Positions 56,405-64,000 of a DNA stretch of 64,000 nt are shown here, piece by piece (within the stretch, counting starts at the first letter, position 1; each line of letters starts with the position of its first letter). Position numbers and translations under genes: made by a program. This DNA is from Halomonas stenophila (GTDB lineage: Bacteria > Pseudomonadota > Gammaproteobacteria > Pseudomonadales > Halomonadaceae). The stretch lies in the NCBI RefSeq assembly GCF_014192275.1, contig NZ_JACHXR010000002.1, positions 248,001 through 312,000 of the forward strand, read 5' to 3'. Below the pieces are notes generated by a model. That model was not told the DNA's origin. It made no database searches and saw only the letters and a program-made list of their open reading frames with translations.

Positions 56405-57433
56405 ATGACGATCATGACTTCCCATGCCGAGCTGCGCGATCAGCTGGCACGTACCTATTGCCCCACGCGTATTCCCGCCGAGGACGAGGCCCGTATCGAG
56501 GAGATCAAGCGTCTGCTCGAGGCCCACAATGCCGTGTTGGTGGCCCACTACTACACCGACGACGCCATCCAGCAGCTGGCCGAGGAGACCGGCGGCTGCG
56601 TGGCCGACTCCCTGGAGATGGCCCGCTTCGGCGCCCGCCACGAGGCCGATACCCTGGTGGTGGCCGGCGTGCGCTTCATGGGCGAGACGGCCAAGATCCT
56701 CTCCCCGGAGAAGCGCGTGCTGATGCCGACCCTGGAGGCGACCTGCTCGCTGGACGTGGGCTGCCCGGCCGAGGAGTTCAGCGCCTTCTGCGACGCCCAT
56801 CCCGACCGCACCGTGGTGGTCTACGCCAATACCTCGGCGGCGGTGAAGGCCCGGGCCGACTGGGTGGTGACCTCGTCGATCGCGGTGGACGTGATCGAGC
56901 ACCTCAAGGCCCGTGGCGAGAAGATCCTGTGGGCCCCGGACAAGCACCTGGGGGGCTATATCCAGAAGCAGACCGGCGCCGACATGCTGCTCTGGGACGG
57001 CGCCTGCATCGTCCACGAGGAGTTCAAGGCCAAGGGGGTCGAGGACCTCAAGGGCCTGTACCCCGAGGCCGCGGTGCTGGTGCACCCCGAGTCCCCGGCC
57101 TCGGTGGTCGAGTTGGCCGATGTGGCGGGCTCCACCTCCCAGCTGATCAAGGCGGCCAAGGAGCTGCCCCAGGACAAGCTGATCGTCGCCACCGATCGCG
57201 GCATCTTCTTCAAGATGCAGCAGGCGGTGCCCGAGAAGACCCTCTTCGAGGCGCCCACCGCCGGCAACGGCGCGACCTGCAAGAGTTGCGCCCACTGCCC
57301 TTGGATGGCCATGAACGCCCTGGACAACATGGCCGCCGCCCTGCGCGAGGGCAGCGGCGAGATCTTCGTCGATGATGCCCTGCGTCTTGCCGCCTTGAAG
57401 CCCCTGGAGCGGATGCTCAACTTCAATCGCTAG
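56405..57433 (+). CDS. nadA: Quinolinate synthase A
   Basis: [4Fe-4S] enzyme that condenses iminoaspartate with dihydroxyacetone phosphate in NAD synthesis. 342 aa from ATG 56405 (ATG 56414 also possible). Repeated Rossmann-like domains with [39 protein letters not shown], and the three cluster cysteine regions: [29 protein letters not shown]. nadB is not adjacent. Alone in its transcript; a likely -10 (TAGAAT) lies at 56270-56275. Confidence 0.95.
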   Translation: MTIMTSHAELRDQLARTYCPTRIPAEDEARIEEIKRLLEAHNAVLVAHYYTDDAIQQLAEETGGCVADSLEMARFGARHEADTLVVAGVRFMGETAKILSPEKRVLMPTLEATCSLDVGCPAEEFSAFCDAHPDRTVVVYANTSAAVKARADWVVTSSIAVDVIEHLKARGEKILWAPDKHLGGYIQKQTGADMLLWDGACIVHEEFKAKGVEDLKGLYPEAAVLVHPESPASVVELADVAGSTSQLIKAAKELPQDKLIVATDRGIFFKMQQAVPEKTLFEAPTAGNGATCKSCAHCPWMAMNALDNMAAALREGSGEIFVDDALRLAALKPLERMLNFNR

Positions 57434-57449
57434 GCTTCGCCTAGAGCTT

Positions 57450-57510
57450 GAAGCTGGAAGACAGCCCTTGGATGCGGGCTTTGGAAGGCGACATGCTGCC
57501 TTCCAGCTTC
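57450..57510. repeat. Inverted repeat between nadA and bepA
   Basis: GAAGCTGGAAG (57450-57460) and CTTCCAGCTTC (57500-57510) pair perfectly over 11 bases; inside, AGCCC/GGGCT (57463-57467/57476-57480) forms a second small stem. It may terminate the convergent nadA and bepA transcripts. The sequence style resembles dispersed intergenic repeats. Confidence 0.5.
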
Positions 57511-57516
57511 CAACTG

Positions 57517-58971
57517 TTACTGAAACTCCTCCATGGCCTCCCGGTACTCGATGAAGGCCTCGCGCCGCTGGGCGATACGCCCGGCGGCGTTGTCGTCGTG
57601 TTCCGCTTCCGCCACGTCCTTGGCCACCTCGAGCTGGCGGATGGCGCGATCGATATGGCCGGTGAGCTGCAGGTGCTCGGCCCGGGCCAGGTGCCCCCAG
57701 GCCGGGCGACCGCTGCGACCGGCGGCCTCGGCGAGCAGGTCGAAGACCCGGGGATCCTCGGGGCGTCGGGTGGCCAGCTCGCTGAGCTGCCGGTAGGTCG
57801 CGTCGGGATCGCGCTGCAGCAGGGCCTCGCCGAGCAGCAGGCTGGCCGGCACGTAGTCGGGCATCAGGCGCAGCTGATGGCGGCTGCGGGCGATGGCGTC
57901 GTCGACGCGGCCGGCGTCGAGGGCCACCTTGGCGGCCGAGGCGGGGAGCATCGCCAGGTCCGGCAGGCGCCGGGCCAGGGCATCCAGGGCCTGCAGCGCG
58001 GCCTCGCTGCGTCCGGCCTCGGCATCCGCCAGCGCGGCCAGATAGCGACGGGCCATCTCCGGGGCCTGGCCGCGGGCCAGGCGGGTGGCGGCCTGGCGCG
58101 GGTCCTGGTCGTGGATCGCCAGCAGGGCGCGGGCACGGATCAGGTGGTATTCGATAGACTCGTCCCGGGGCGCGCTTGCGCCGAGCTGGTCGGCCCTGGC
58201 CTGGGCATCGCTGATGCGTGATTCCGTGACCGGGTGAGTGAGCAGGAATTCCGGCGGGTTGCCGCCCTGCAGGGAGATCTTGCGCTGCATGGTGCGGAAC
58301 ATCTCGACCATTGCCTGGGGGTCGTAGCCGGCATCGGCCATGGCCTGCAGGCCGACCCGGTCGGCCTCCCGCTCGAAGCGCCGCGAGTAGGCCAGCTGAT
58401 CCTGGAATAGCGCGGCCTGGGAGCCCATGGCGGCGGCGATGCCGGCATCGCCGCCGCCACCGGCGGCGATCAGCATCCCGGCGAGCATGGCGGCCATGGC
58501 CGGGATCTGGGTCTGCTCGGCGCGGGCCTGGCCCCGGGCATAGTGGCGTAGGGAGAGGTGGCCGAATTCATGGGCGAGCACCGAGGCCAGGGGCGCCTCG
58601 CGCTCGGCGAAGGCGAACAGCCCGGCGTTGATGCCGATCACGCCGCCGGGCACGGCGAAGGCGTTGAGTCGCTCGCTGGCGACCAGGGTGATCACCGGGT
58701 CGATGCCGCCGACGTGGCTGTAGGGCAGCAGGCCGTCCACCAGGGATTCCACGTAGTGCTGGGCGATGGGGTCCTGCCACTGCGGGGCCTTGGCGCGAAA
58801 CTGACGTAGCCAGGCGCGGCCCAGGCGTACCTCCTTGCCGCTGACGGCCTGGGTGTCGCCGCTGATCAGGCTGGGCAGGCCGGCATCGTCGCCAGACTGG
58901 CCGAGGGCCGGCACGGCGACGGCGAGGCTGAGGGCGAGGGCGGTGAGACAGGACAGGGGGCGACGCAGCAT
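57517..58971 (-). CDS. bepA: M48 periplasmic metalloprotease/chaperone BepA
   Basis: Outer-membrane quality control: helps LptD maturation and degrades stalled beta-barrel proteins. 484 aa (E. coli 487). Signal peptide ending at ...AVPALG. Peptidase M48 domain with the zinc motif HEFGH (in LASVLAHEFGHLSLRH) and distal Glu in FEREADRVGL, followed by TPR repeats (about 260-480) such as ARRYLAALADAEAGRS. Divergent from tusA-perM. Confidence 0.93.
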   Translation of the reverse strand: MLRRPLSCLTALALSLAVAVPALGQSGDDAGLPSLISGDTQAVSGKEVRLGRAWLRQFRAKAPQWQDPIAQHYVESLVDGLLPYSHVGGIDPVITLVASERLNAFAVPGGVIGINAGLFAFAEREAPLASVLAHEFGHLSLRHYARGQARAEQTQIPAMAAMLAGMLIAAGGGGDAGIAAAMGSQAALFQDQLAYSRRFEREADRVGLQAMADAGYDPQAMVEMFRTMQRKISLQGGNPPEFLLTHPVTESRISDAQARADQLGASAPRDESIEYHLIRARALLAIHDQDPRQAATRLARGQAPEMARRYLAALADAEAGRSEAALQALDALARRLPDLAMLPASAAKVALDAGRVDDAIARSRHQLRLMPDYVPASLLLGEALLQRDPDATYRQLSELATRRPEDPRVFDLLAEAAGRSGRPAWGHLARAEHLQLTGHIDRAIRQLEVAKDVAEAEHDDNAAGRIAQRREAFIEYREAMEEFQ

Positions 58972-59121
58972 GGCCTTCCTCGTCAGAGAGCGGAACGGAG
59001 CGAGACGGCTCCCTTCCGACATTGATTCGTCCGGAAAAGTGCCTTTAAATCCCAAGAGTTCATGTCGGCAACCTGCCCCGCTCGGGCCCGGCATGCCTCT
59101 GGCATTCTCCCGGGAGACAAT

Positions 59122-59370
59122 ATGGCTGTGCAACCTGATGACGTGCTCGACGCACGGGGTCTTCCCTGTCCGCTGCCCCTGCTCAAGGCCAAGCAGGCCC
59201 TGTCCCGGTTGGCGCCGGGGCAGTTGCTGGAAGTGATGGCCACCGACGCCGGGTCCTGGCGGGACTTCGAGACCTTCATCGCCCAGAGCGATCACGAGAT
59301 GCCGGCCCGTGAGGAGCGCGGCGAGGTCTACCATTACTGGATTCGCAAGGGTGGGGAGCAGGCTCCATGA
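59122..59370 (+). CDS. TusA-family sulfurtransferase
   Basis: Protein of 82 aa, start behind CGGGAGA. Persulfide cysteine Cys16 in DARGLPCPLPLLKAK, the family signature. In E. coli TusA passes sulfur to tRNA modification; here the gene is coupled to perM by an ATGA overlap, as in pseudomonads, so the paralogue may have its own sulfur-relay role. Confidence 0.88.
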   Translation: MAVQPDDVLDARGLPCPLPLLKAKQALSRLAPGQLLEVMATDAGSWRDFETFIAQSDHEMPAREERGEVYHYWIRKGGEQAP

Positions 59371-60470
59371 CCCTGAGGTCGGTGTTCCGTGGCTGGGTCG
59401 ACCATTACCTCTCCGACGAGGAGGCGGTCATCCTGCTGATCATGCTGGTGCTCGGCTTCGCCGTGGTGATCTGGCTGGGCAAGATGCTGGCGCCCTTCCT
59501 CACCGCCCTGGTGATCGCCTTCCTGCTGCAGGGCGCGGTGAACGCACTGACCCGGCGACGCGTGCCGCATTTCCTGGCGGTGATGCTGGTCTACCTGGCC
59601 TTCATCGGCGTGCTGCTGGCGATGGCGCTGATCCTCATGCCGCTGATCTGGAACCAGCTGGTCAACCTGGTCCAGGAGACGCCGCGCATGTTCGCCAGTG
59701 GCCAAGAGCTGCTCGACGACCTCCAGACGCGCTATCCCCAGCTGGTGACCCCGGACCAGATCCAGGCCTGGATCGGCATGGCCGGCCGCGAGGTCACCCA
59801 GCTCGGCCAGCGCGCCCTGACCCTGTCGCTGGCCTCGCTGGGCAACGTGGTGGCGTTGATCGTCTACCTGGTGCTGGTGCCGATCCTGGTGTTCTTCATG
59901 CTCAAGGACCGCGACCGGCTGGTGGGCTTCACCGTCTCGCTGCTGCCCAAGAATCGCGGCCTGATGACGCGGGTGTGGCAGGAGATGGACGATCAGATCG
60001 CCAACTACGTGCGCGGCAAGTTCACCGAGATCATCATCGTCGGTGGCGTGGCCTTCTTCACCTTCATGTTCTTCGGCCTGCCCTATTCGGCCCTGCTGGC
60101 GGTGCTGGTGGGCCTGTCGGTGCTGGTGCCCTACATCGGCGCCGCCGTGGCGACCCTGCCGGTGGCGGCGGTGGCGGGTTTCCACTTCGGTCTCGGTGAC
60201 CAGTTCCTCTACGTGATCATCGCCTATGGGGTCATCCAGGCCCTGGACGGCAACGTCCTGGTCCCGGTGCTGTTCTCCGAGGCGGTCAATCTGCACCCGG
60301 TATCGATCATCCTGGCGGTGCTGTTCTTCGGCGGCGTCTGGGGCTTCTGGGGCATCTTCTTCGCCATCCCCCTGGCGACCCTGCTCAAGGCCCTGGTCTA
60401 TGCCTGGCCGCGGGGCATCCAGCAGCGCCGCCAGGAGGTCTCCAAGGAGGAGGAGACCGTCGAGACCTGA
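59367..60470 (+). CDS. perM: AI-2E/PerM-family membrane protein
   Basis: Inner-membrane protein of 367 aa with about 8 helices. AI-2E family blocks: LAPFLTALVIAFLLQG, VFFMLKDRD, GVIQALDGNVLVPVLFSEAV and the closing WGFWGIFFAIPLATLLKA. Overlaps tusA. Despite the family name most members are not AI-2 exporters; related proteins move ions or other small molecules. The bepA-tusA-perM-bcp context is the usual PerM setting. Confidence 0.88.
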   Translation: MTLRSVFRGWVDHYLSDEEAVILLIMLVLGFAVVIWLGKMLAPFLTALVIAFLLQGAVNALTRRRVPHFLAVMLVYLAFIGVLLAMALILMPLIWNQLVNLVQETPRMFASGQELLDDLQTRYPQLVTPDQIQAWIGMAGREVTQLGQRALTLSLASLGNVVALIVYLVLVPILVFFMLKDRDRLVGFTVSLLPKNRGLMTRVWQEMDDQIANYVRGKFTEIIIVGGVAFFTFMFFGLPYSALLAVLVGLSVLVPYIGAAVATLPVAAVAGFHFGLGDQFLYVIIAYGVIQALDGNVLVPVLFSEAVNLHPVSIILAVLFFGGVWGFWGIFFAIPLATLLKALVYAWPRGIQQRRQEVSKEEETVET

Positions 60471-60501
60471 GCGCGTCCGCCGTGAGTCGGACACGCGGCC
60501 C

Positions 60502-60978
60502 TCACTGCCCGGCGTGCAGCGCCCGGGCGGCCTCCAGCACCTCGTCGGCGTGCCCCTTCACCTTGACGCCCCGCCATTCCCGGGCGAGCGTGCCGTCGGC
60601 ATCGATCAGGAAGGTGCTGCGCTCGATCCCCAGGTGCTCCTTGCCGTAGAGCTTCTTGAGCTTGATGACGTCGAACAGCCGGCACAGCGTCTCGTCCTTG
60701 TCGGAGAGCAGCGGGAAGGTGAACCCCTGCTTGGCCTTGAAGTTCTCCTGGGCGCGGATGCCGTCCCGGGAGACGCCGACGATCACGGTGTTGGCGGCCT
60801 CGAAGGCCTCCTTGCGGTCGCGGAAGTCGCCGCCCTCGGTGGTGCATCCCGGCGTGCTGGCCTTGGGATAGAAGTACACCACCACCTGCCGGCCGCGCAG
60901 CGCCGAGAGGCTCAGGGGGGTGTCGCCGGTGGCGGTGGCGGTGAAGTCGGGCACGGGCTGGCCGATGCTGACGGTCAT
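60502..60978 (-). CDS. bcp: Peroxiredoxin Bcp (thioredoxin-dependent thiol peroxidase)
   Basis: Peroxide-reducing enzyme of 158 aa. Peroxidatic Cys45 in STPGCTTEGGDF, PxxxT/SxxC geometry kept (P43). The E. coli resolving Cys50 is Gly here, so the protein must use another Cys (one lies in TLCRLFD, about residue 98) or act as a 1-Cys enzyme. Blocks VVVYFYPKA, GVSRDG, FPLLSDKD. Divergent from dapA. Confidence 0.93.
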   Translation of the reverse strand: MTVSIGQPVPDFTATATGDTPLSLSALRGRQVVVYFYPKASTPGCTTEGGDFRDRKEAFEAANTVIVGVSRDGIRAQENFKAKQGFTFPLLSDKDETLCRLFDVIKLKKLYGKEHLGIERSTFLIDADGTLAREWRGVKVKGHADEVLEAARALHAGQ

Positions 60979-61180
60979 GGAGGACTCCTCGGGTCGCGGT
61001 GGGCAAAGGCCCCGATTACACGCAACCCGGGGCGAACTGTAAAGTCGCCGCTGTACAGGCTCTCGAGCCCTGAGTACCATTTGACCCCTGATATCGAGAC
61101 CCCGGGCGGGGCGGGATCCTTGAACGGTGACCCTGGCCGCAGCGGTCACCCCGGCAGGCAGTTGAGAGGACAAGCAGAGC

Positions 61181-62065
61181 ATGATCACGGGCAGCATCGT
61201 CGCACTGGCGACACCGATGAAGGTCAACGGCGATATCGACTGGGAGGCCCTGCGGGCCCTGGTCAACTTCCATCTCGACCACGGCACCGATGCGATCGTC
61301 GCGGCGGGGACCACCGGCGAGCCGACCACCATGTCATTCGCCGAGCACTTCGACGTGATTCGCACCGTGGTGGAGGAAGTCGGCGGGCGCATCCCGGTGA
61401 TCGCCGGCACCGGCGCCAATGCCACTTCCGAGGCGGTCGAGCTGGCCCGCTACGCCAGCGAGGTGGGGGCCGACTACTGCCTGTCGGTGTGCCCCTACTA
61501 CAACAAGCCGACCCAGGAAGGCCTCTACCAGCACTTCAAGGCCGTGGCCGAGGGCAGCAACCTGCCGGTGATCCTCTACAACGTGCCCGGCCGCACCTGC
61601 TCGGACCTCTACAACGAGACCGTGCTGCGCCTGGCCGAGGTGGACAATATCGTCGGCCTCAAGGATGCCACCGGCAACCTGGAGCGCGCCGAGGACCTCA
61701 TCGCCCGCCTCAAGGGCAGCGACTTCATGCTCTATTCCGGCGACGACGGCACGGCCTGCGACTTCATGCTGATGGGCGGCCATGGCGACATCTCGGTGAC
61801 CGCCAACGTCGCGCCGCGGGCCATGCACGAGCTGTGCGTCGCTGCCGTGGCCGGCGAGGTCGACAAGGCCCACCAGATCAACACCCGGCTGATGCCGTTG
61901 CACACCAACCTGGGCATCGAGGCCAACCCGATCCCCGTGAAGTGGGCCCTGCACCGCATGGGGCTGATCGAGCCGGGTATCCGTCTGCCGCTGACCTGGC
62001 TCTCCGAGAAATACCACTCCACCGTCAGCGAGGCCCTGCAGCTGGCCGGTGTGATCGACGACTGA
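61181..62065 (+). CDS. dapA: 4-hydroxy-tetrahydrodipicolinate synthase
   Basis: First committed step of lysine and diaminopimelate synthesis. 294 aa. Schiff-base lysine K161 in IVGLKDATG, Thr pair in [11 protein letters not shown], and YNVPGRT. Its start codon ATG 61181 follows GAGAGGA. The first gene of a rightward cluster with bamC, the MBL hydrolase and purC, the order known from pseudomonads. Confidence 0.96.
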   Translation: MITGSIVALATPMKVNGDIDWEALRALVNFHLDHGTDAIVAAGTTGEPTTMSFAEHFDVIRTVVEEVGGRIPVIAGTGANATSEAVELARYASEVGADYCLSVCPYYNKPTQEGLYQHFKAVAEGSNLPVILYNVPGRTCSDLYNETVLRLAEVDNIVGLKDATGNLERAEDLIARLKGSDFMLYSGDDGTACDFMLMGGHGDISVTANVAPRAMHELCVAAVAGEVDKAHQINTRLMPLHTNLGIEANPIPVKWALHRMGLIEPGIRLPLTWLSEKYHSTVSEALQLAGVIDD

Positions 62066-62111
62066 GCGGCGCCCGAGCCGCAACCTGGACAACCCGATGC
62101 AAGGTGGATGC

Positions 62112-63074
62112 ATGAGCGCTGCGCTGAAATGGATGCCCCTGGTGGCCGCCCTGGCCCTGGCCGGCTGTGCCCGCGACGGCTATTTCGACGACCGTCGCGT
62201 CGACTATGCCGAGGCCGAGGCGAGTGCGCCCCTGGTGCTGCCCGACAGCCGGGACACCCGCCGCTACCGGGATGCCATGCCGGTGCCAGAGGCCGCCGGC
62301 AGCTTCGCTTCCCAGGGCGACGACTTCGAGGCCCCGCCGCCCCGCGCGCTGGGCGCCGGCAGTGGCGTCGAGGCCGGTGACGTGGCTCGCCGCGAGGCGA
62401 CCGGGCAACGCTGGCTGGTGGTCGGTGCCGAGCCCAGTGCGGTGTGGTCCGAGCTGGAGCGCTTCGCCGACGAGCGCGGCCTGCAAGTGGTGAGTCGCGA
62501 TTCGAGCCGGGGCGTGCTGGAGACGGACGCGGGACGCCTCAGCGTGCGCCCGGGCCTGCAGCCCGGGGCCAGCGAGGTCCGCTGCGAGCAGGCCGGCACG
62601 CCGCTCGAGGGCTGCCTGCGGGCCCTGGAGCGGCGCTTCGAGGCGCGCGGTGCCACCGCCAGCGCCTCGTCGCTGGCGGTGCAACGTGCCCCCGAGGAGC
62701 GCATGCGTCCGCTGCTCGAGCAGCGCGCCGGCGAGTGGCGCCTGGTGATCCCCTTCGACCTGGAGCGGACCTGGGCCGAGCTCAGCTACCAGCTCGAGGC
62801 CGACTTCTCGGTGGCCGAGCGCCGCGAGCTGCTGGAGCAGGACGCCGACGGTCACCGCTTCCTGGTGGACTACCTGACCCTCAGCGAGCGCAGTGAGGGG
62901 CTGCTCGGCACCCTGACCAGCCTGGGCCAGGCATCGCCCCAGCGCATTCGCCTGGTGCTGGAGGCCAGCGGGCCCGAGCGCACCGTGCTGCGCGCCGAGC
63001 CCGCCGACGAGCGCGAGCTCTCCGCGGAGGATCGCCGTGAACTCCTCGAGCGGGTGGCGGGCCTGCTGGGCTGA
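62112..63074 (+). CDS. bamC: Outer-membrane assembly lipoprotein BamC
   Basis: Lipoprotein subunit of the BAM complex, 320 aa. Lipobox LAGC with lipidated Cys19. Then a flexible lead with YFDDRRVDY, as in BamC's BamD-binding arm, and two helix-grip domains (about 85-180 and 210-315; RWLVVGAEPSAVWSELERF, RLVIPFDLERTWAELSYQL). ATG 62112 preferred over 62097 by the AAGGTGG site. Stop overlaps the next start (TGATG). Position after dapA supports the call. Confidence 0.88.
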   Translation: MSAALKWMPLVAALALAGCARDGYFDDRRVDYAEAEASAPLVLPDSRDTRRYRDAMPVPEAAGSFASQGDDFEAPPPRALGAGSGVEAGDVARREATGQRWLVVGAEPSAVWSELERFADERGLQVVSRDSSRGVLETDAGRLSVRPGLQPGASEVRCEQAGTPLEGCLRALERRFEARGATASASSLAVQRAPEERMRPLLEQRAGEWRLVIPFDLERTWAELSYQLEADFSVAERRELLEQDADGHRFLVDYLTLSERSEGLLGTLTSLGQASPQRIRLVLEASGPERTVLRAEPADERELSAEDRRELLERVAGLLG

Positions 63075-63871
63075 TGAGGGAGTCGCCGAGCCTGGAGGGG
63101 GCCGGACGCCTGCATTTCGCCTCGCTGGGCAGCGGCAGCAAGGGCAATGCGACCCTGGTCAGCGACGGCGAAACGCACCTACTGGTCGACTGCGGTTTCG
63201 GCCTCAGGGAGACCGAGCGTCGCCTGGCCCGCTTCGGCCTGCACCCCCGCCAGCTCGATGCCGTGCTGGTGACCCACGAGCACGGTGATCACGTGCGCGG
63301 TGTCGGTCCCCTGGCCCGGCGCCACCGGGTCCCGGTCTACCTGACGCCGGGCACCTGGCTGTCGGGCAAGCTCGGCGAGGTGCCGCACCGCCACTGGATC
63401 ACCCCCCAGTCGCCCTTCCGGGTGAAGGGCTTCGAGATCGACCCGATCACCGTGCCCCATGATGCCCGGGAGCCGGTGCAGTTCCGCCTCGCCGCCGCCG
63501 ACCGACGCCTCGGCCTGCTCACCGACCTGGGCCATCCCAGCGAGCACGTCGTCGAGGCCTTCCGTGGCTGCGATGCGCTGGTGCTGGAGTGCAACCACGA
63601 TGTCCACCTGCTCGAGACTGGCCCCTACCCGCCGAGCCTCAAGCGTCGGGTCGGCGGCCAGTGGGGCCACCTGGCCAACGCCCAGGCCGCCTGGCTGCTC
63701 CGGCGGCTGGGGCTGGAGCGGTTGCAGCGCATCGTCTGCTCGCACCTGTCCGAACACAACAACCGCCCCGAGCTGGCCCTGGAGGCCCTGGTGCCGCTGC
63801 TCGACGGCGACGATTCGCGCCTGACGGTGGCCGCCCAGGATCAGGGGCTGGACTGGCAGGCGATCACCTGA
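63074..63871 (+). CDS. MBL-fold metallo-hydrolase (YycJ/WalJ type)
   Basis: Protein of 265 aa. Metallo-beta-lactamase motif [10 protein letters not shown], plus [13 protein letters not shown] at the start, [19 protein letters not shown] and [10 protein letters not shown]. The SGSKGN opening and length are those of the YycJ/WalJ family, implicated as DNA-processing nucleases. Co-translated with bamC; purC follows after 41 bases. Confidence 0.88.
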   Translation: MRESPSLEGAGRLHFASLGSGSKGNATLVSDGETHLLVDCGFGLRETERRLARFGLHPRQLDAVLVTHEHGDHVRGVGPLARRHRVPVYLTPGTWLSGKLGEVPHRHWITPQSPFRVKGFEIDPITVPHDAREPVQFRLAAADRRLGLLTDLGHPSEHVVEAFRGCDALVLECNHDVHLLETGPYPPSLKRRVGGQWGHLANAQAAWLLRRLGLERLQRIVCSHLSEHNNRPELALEALVPLLDGDDSRLTVAAQDQGLDWQAIT

Positions 63872-63912
63872 TCCCCGTATCCTCTTATACCTACCGCCTG
63901 TGGAGGCTTCCC

Positions 63913-64000
63913 ATGGAAAAGCGCCAAGAACTCTATGCCGGCAAGGCCAAGTCGGTCTTCGCCACCGATGACCCGGATCGCCTGATCCTGCACTTCCGTG
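63913..64000 (+). CDS. purC: SAICAR synthase, 5' end only
   Basis: Only the first 29 codons lie in the window: [20 protein letters not shown], the standard PurC opening (ELYxGKAKxV, ATP loop). Ribosome site GGAGG at 63902-63906. Purine pathway ligase, the second purine gene here with purL. Confidence 0.92.
   Translation, partial: MEKRQELYAGKAKSVFATDDPDRLILHFR

Noticed and set aside
59367..60470. PerM as the AI-2 exporter partner of the LuxP system
   Set aside because: The family name AI-2E is historic; this gene is in the usual tusA-perM setting, 54 kb away, and most members do not move AI-2.

Overview
The window is GC-rich, densely coded DNA from a gammaproteobacterium. The best guess is a halophile of the Halomonas / Halomonadaceae type. 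The reasons are a choline transporter plus choline dehydrogenase pair (betT-betA), BamC, BepA, the dapA-bamC-MBL-purC order, ScpAB rather than MukBEF, and the overall style of the proteome. No phage, insertion sequence, CRISPR array or integrative element was found. The window is mostly core chromosome with a few eroded or regulatory patches.

Layout. 1-5.6 kb: the end of a cysteine synthase gene, then a translationally coupled pair made of a LuxP-type autoinducer-2 binding protein and a membrane sensor with a LuxQ-like periplasmic region. The sensor carries PAS-GGDEF-EAL output instead of a histidine kinase. 5.7-13.8 kb: DbpA helicase with a RIO kinase, two small envelope proteins, a YebC-family regulator, a metal-site-less M24 protein and an ABC exporter. 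13.9-19.4 kb: a GNAT / PaiB / broken-GNAT operon divergent from a MocR regulator, a quinone reductase divergent from a LysR regulator, and an LHPP-like phosphatase. 19.5-26.8 kb: a DUF4010 membrane protein, an SPW membrane protein behind a pair of DnaA-box-like sites, a monomeric aconitase, an exported isoaspartyl methyltransferase and a membrane protein with a degenerate spermidine-synthase domain. 27-33.5 kb: Lhr helicase and an EF-G-like GTPase.

33.6-39.5 kb: two YbaK paralogues bracket an eroded segment in which an oxidoreductase fragment and a TetR fragment abut; betA and betT follow. 39.7-42 kb: a palindromic intergenic element, a LexA box and umuDC, then tRNA-Thr. 42-46.5 kb: a DmdA/GcvT-like methyltransferase behind three tandem hairpins, TesB, TadA and MltF. 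46.7-55.8 kb: purL, a zinc-ribbon protein, RadD, and the overlapping scpA-scpB-rluB operon. 55.9-64 kb: two identical tRNA-Lys genes, nadA, bepA, tusA-perM, bcp, dapA, bamC, an MBL hydrolase and the first codons of purC.

The most interesting system is the LuxP plus LuxQ-like GGDEF/EAL pair, which would feed a furanosyl-borate AI-2 signal straight into cyclic-di-GMP. Next are the structured leader of the DmdA-like gene and the remnant junction between the two YbaK copies.
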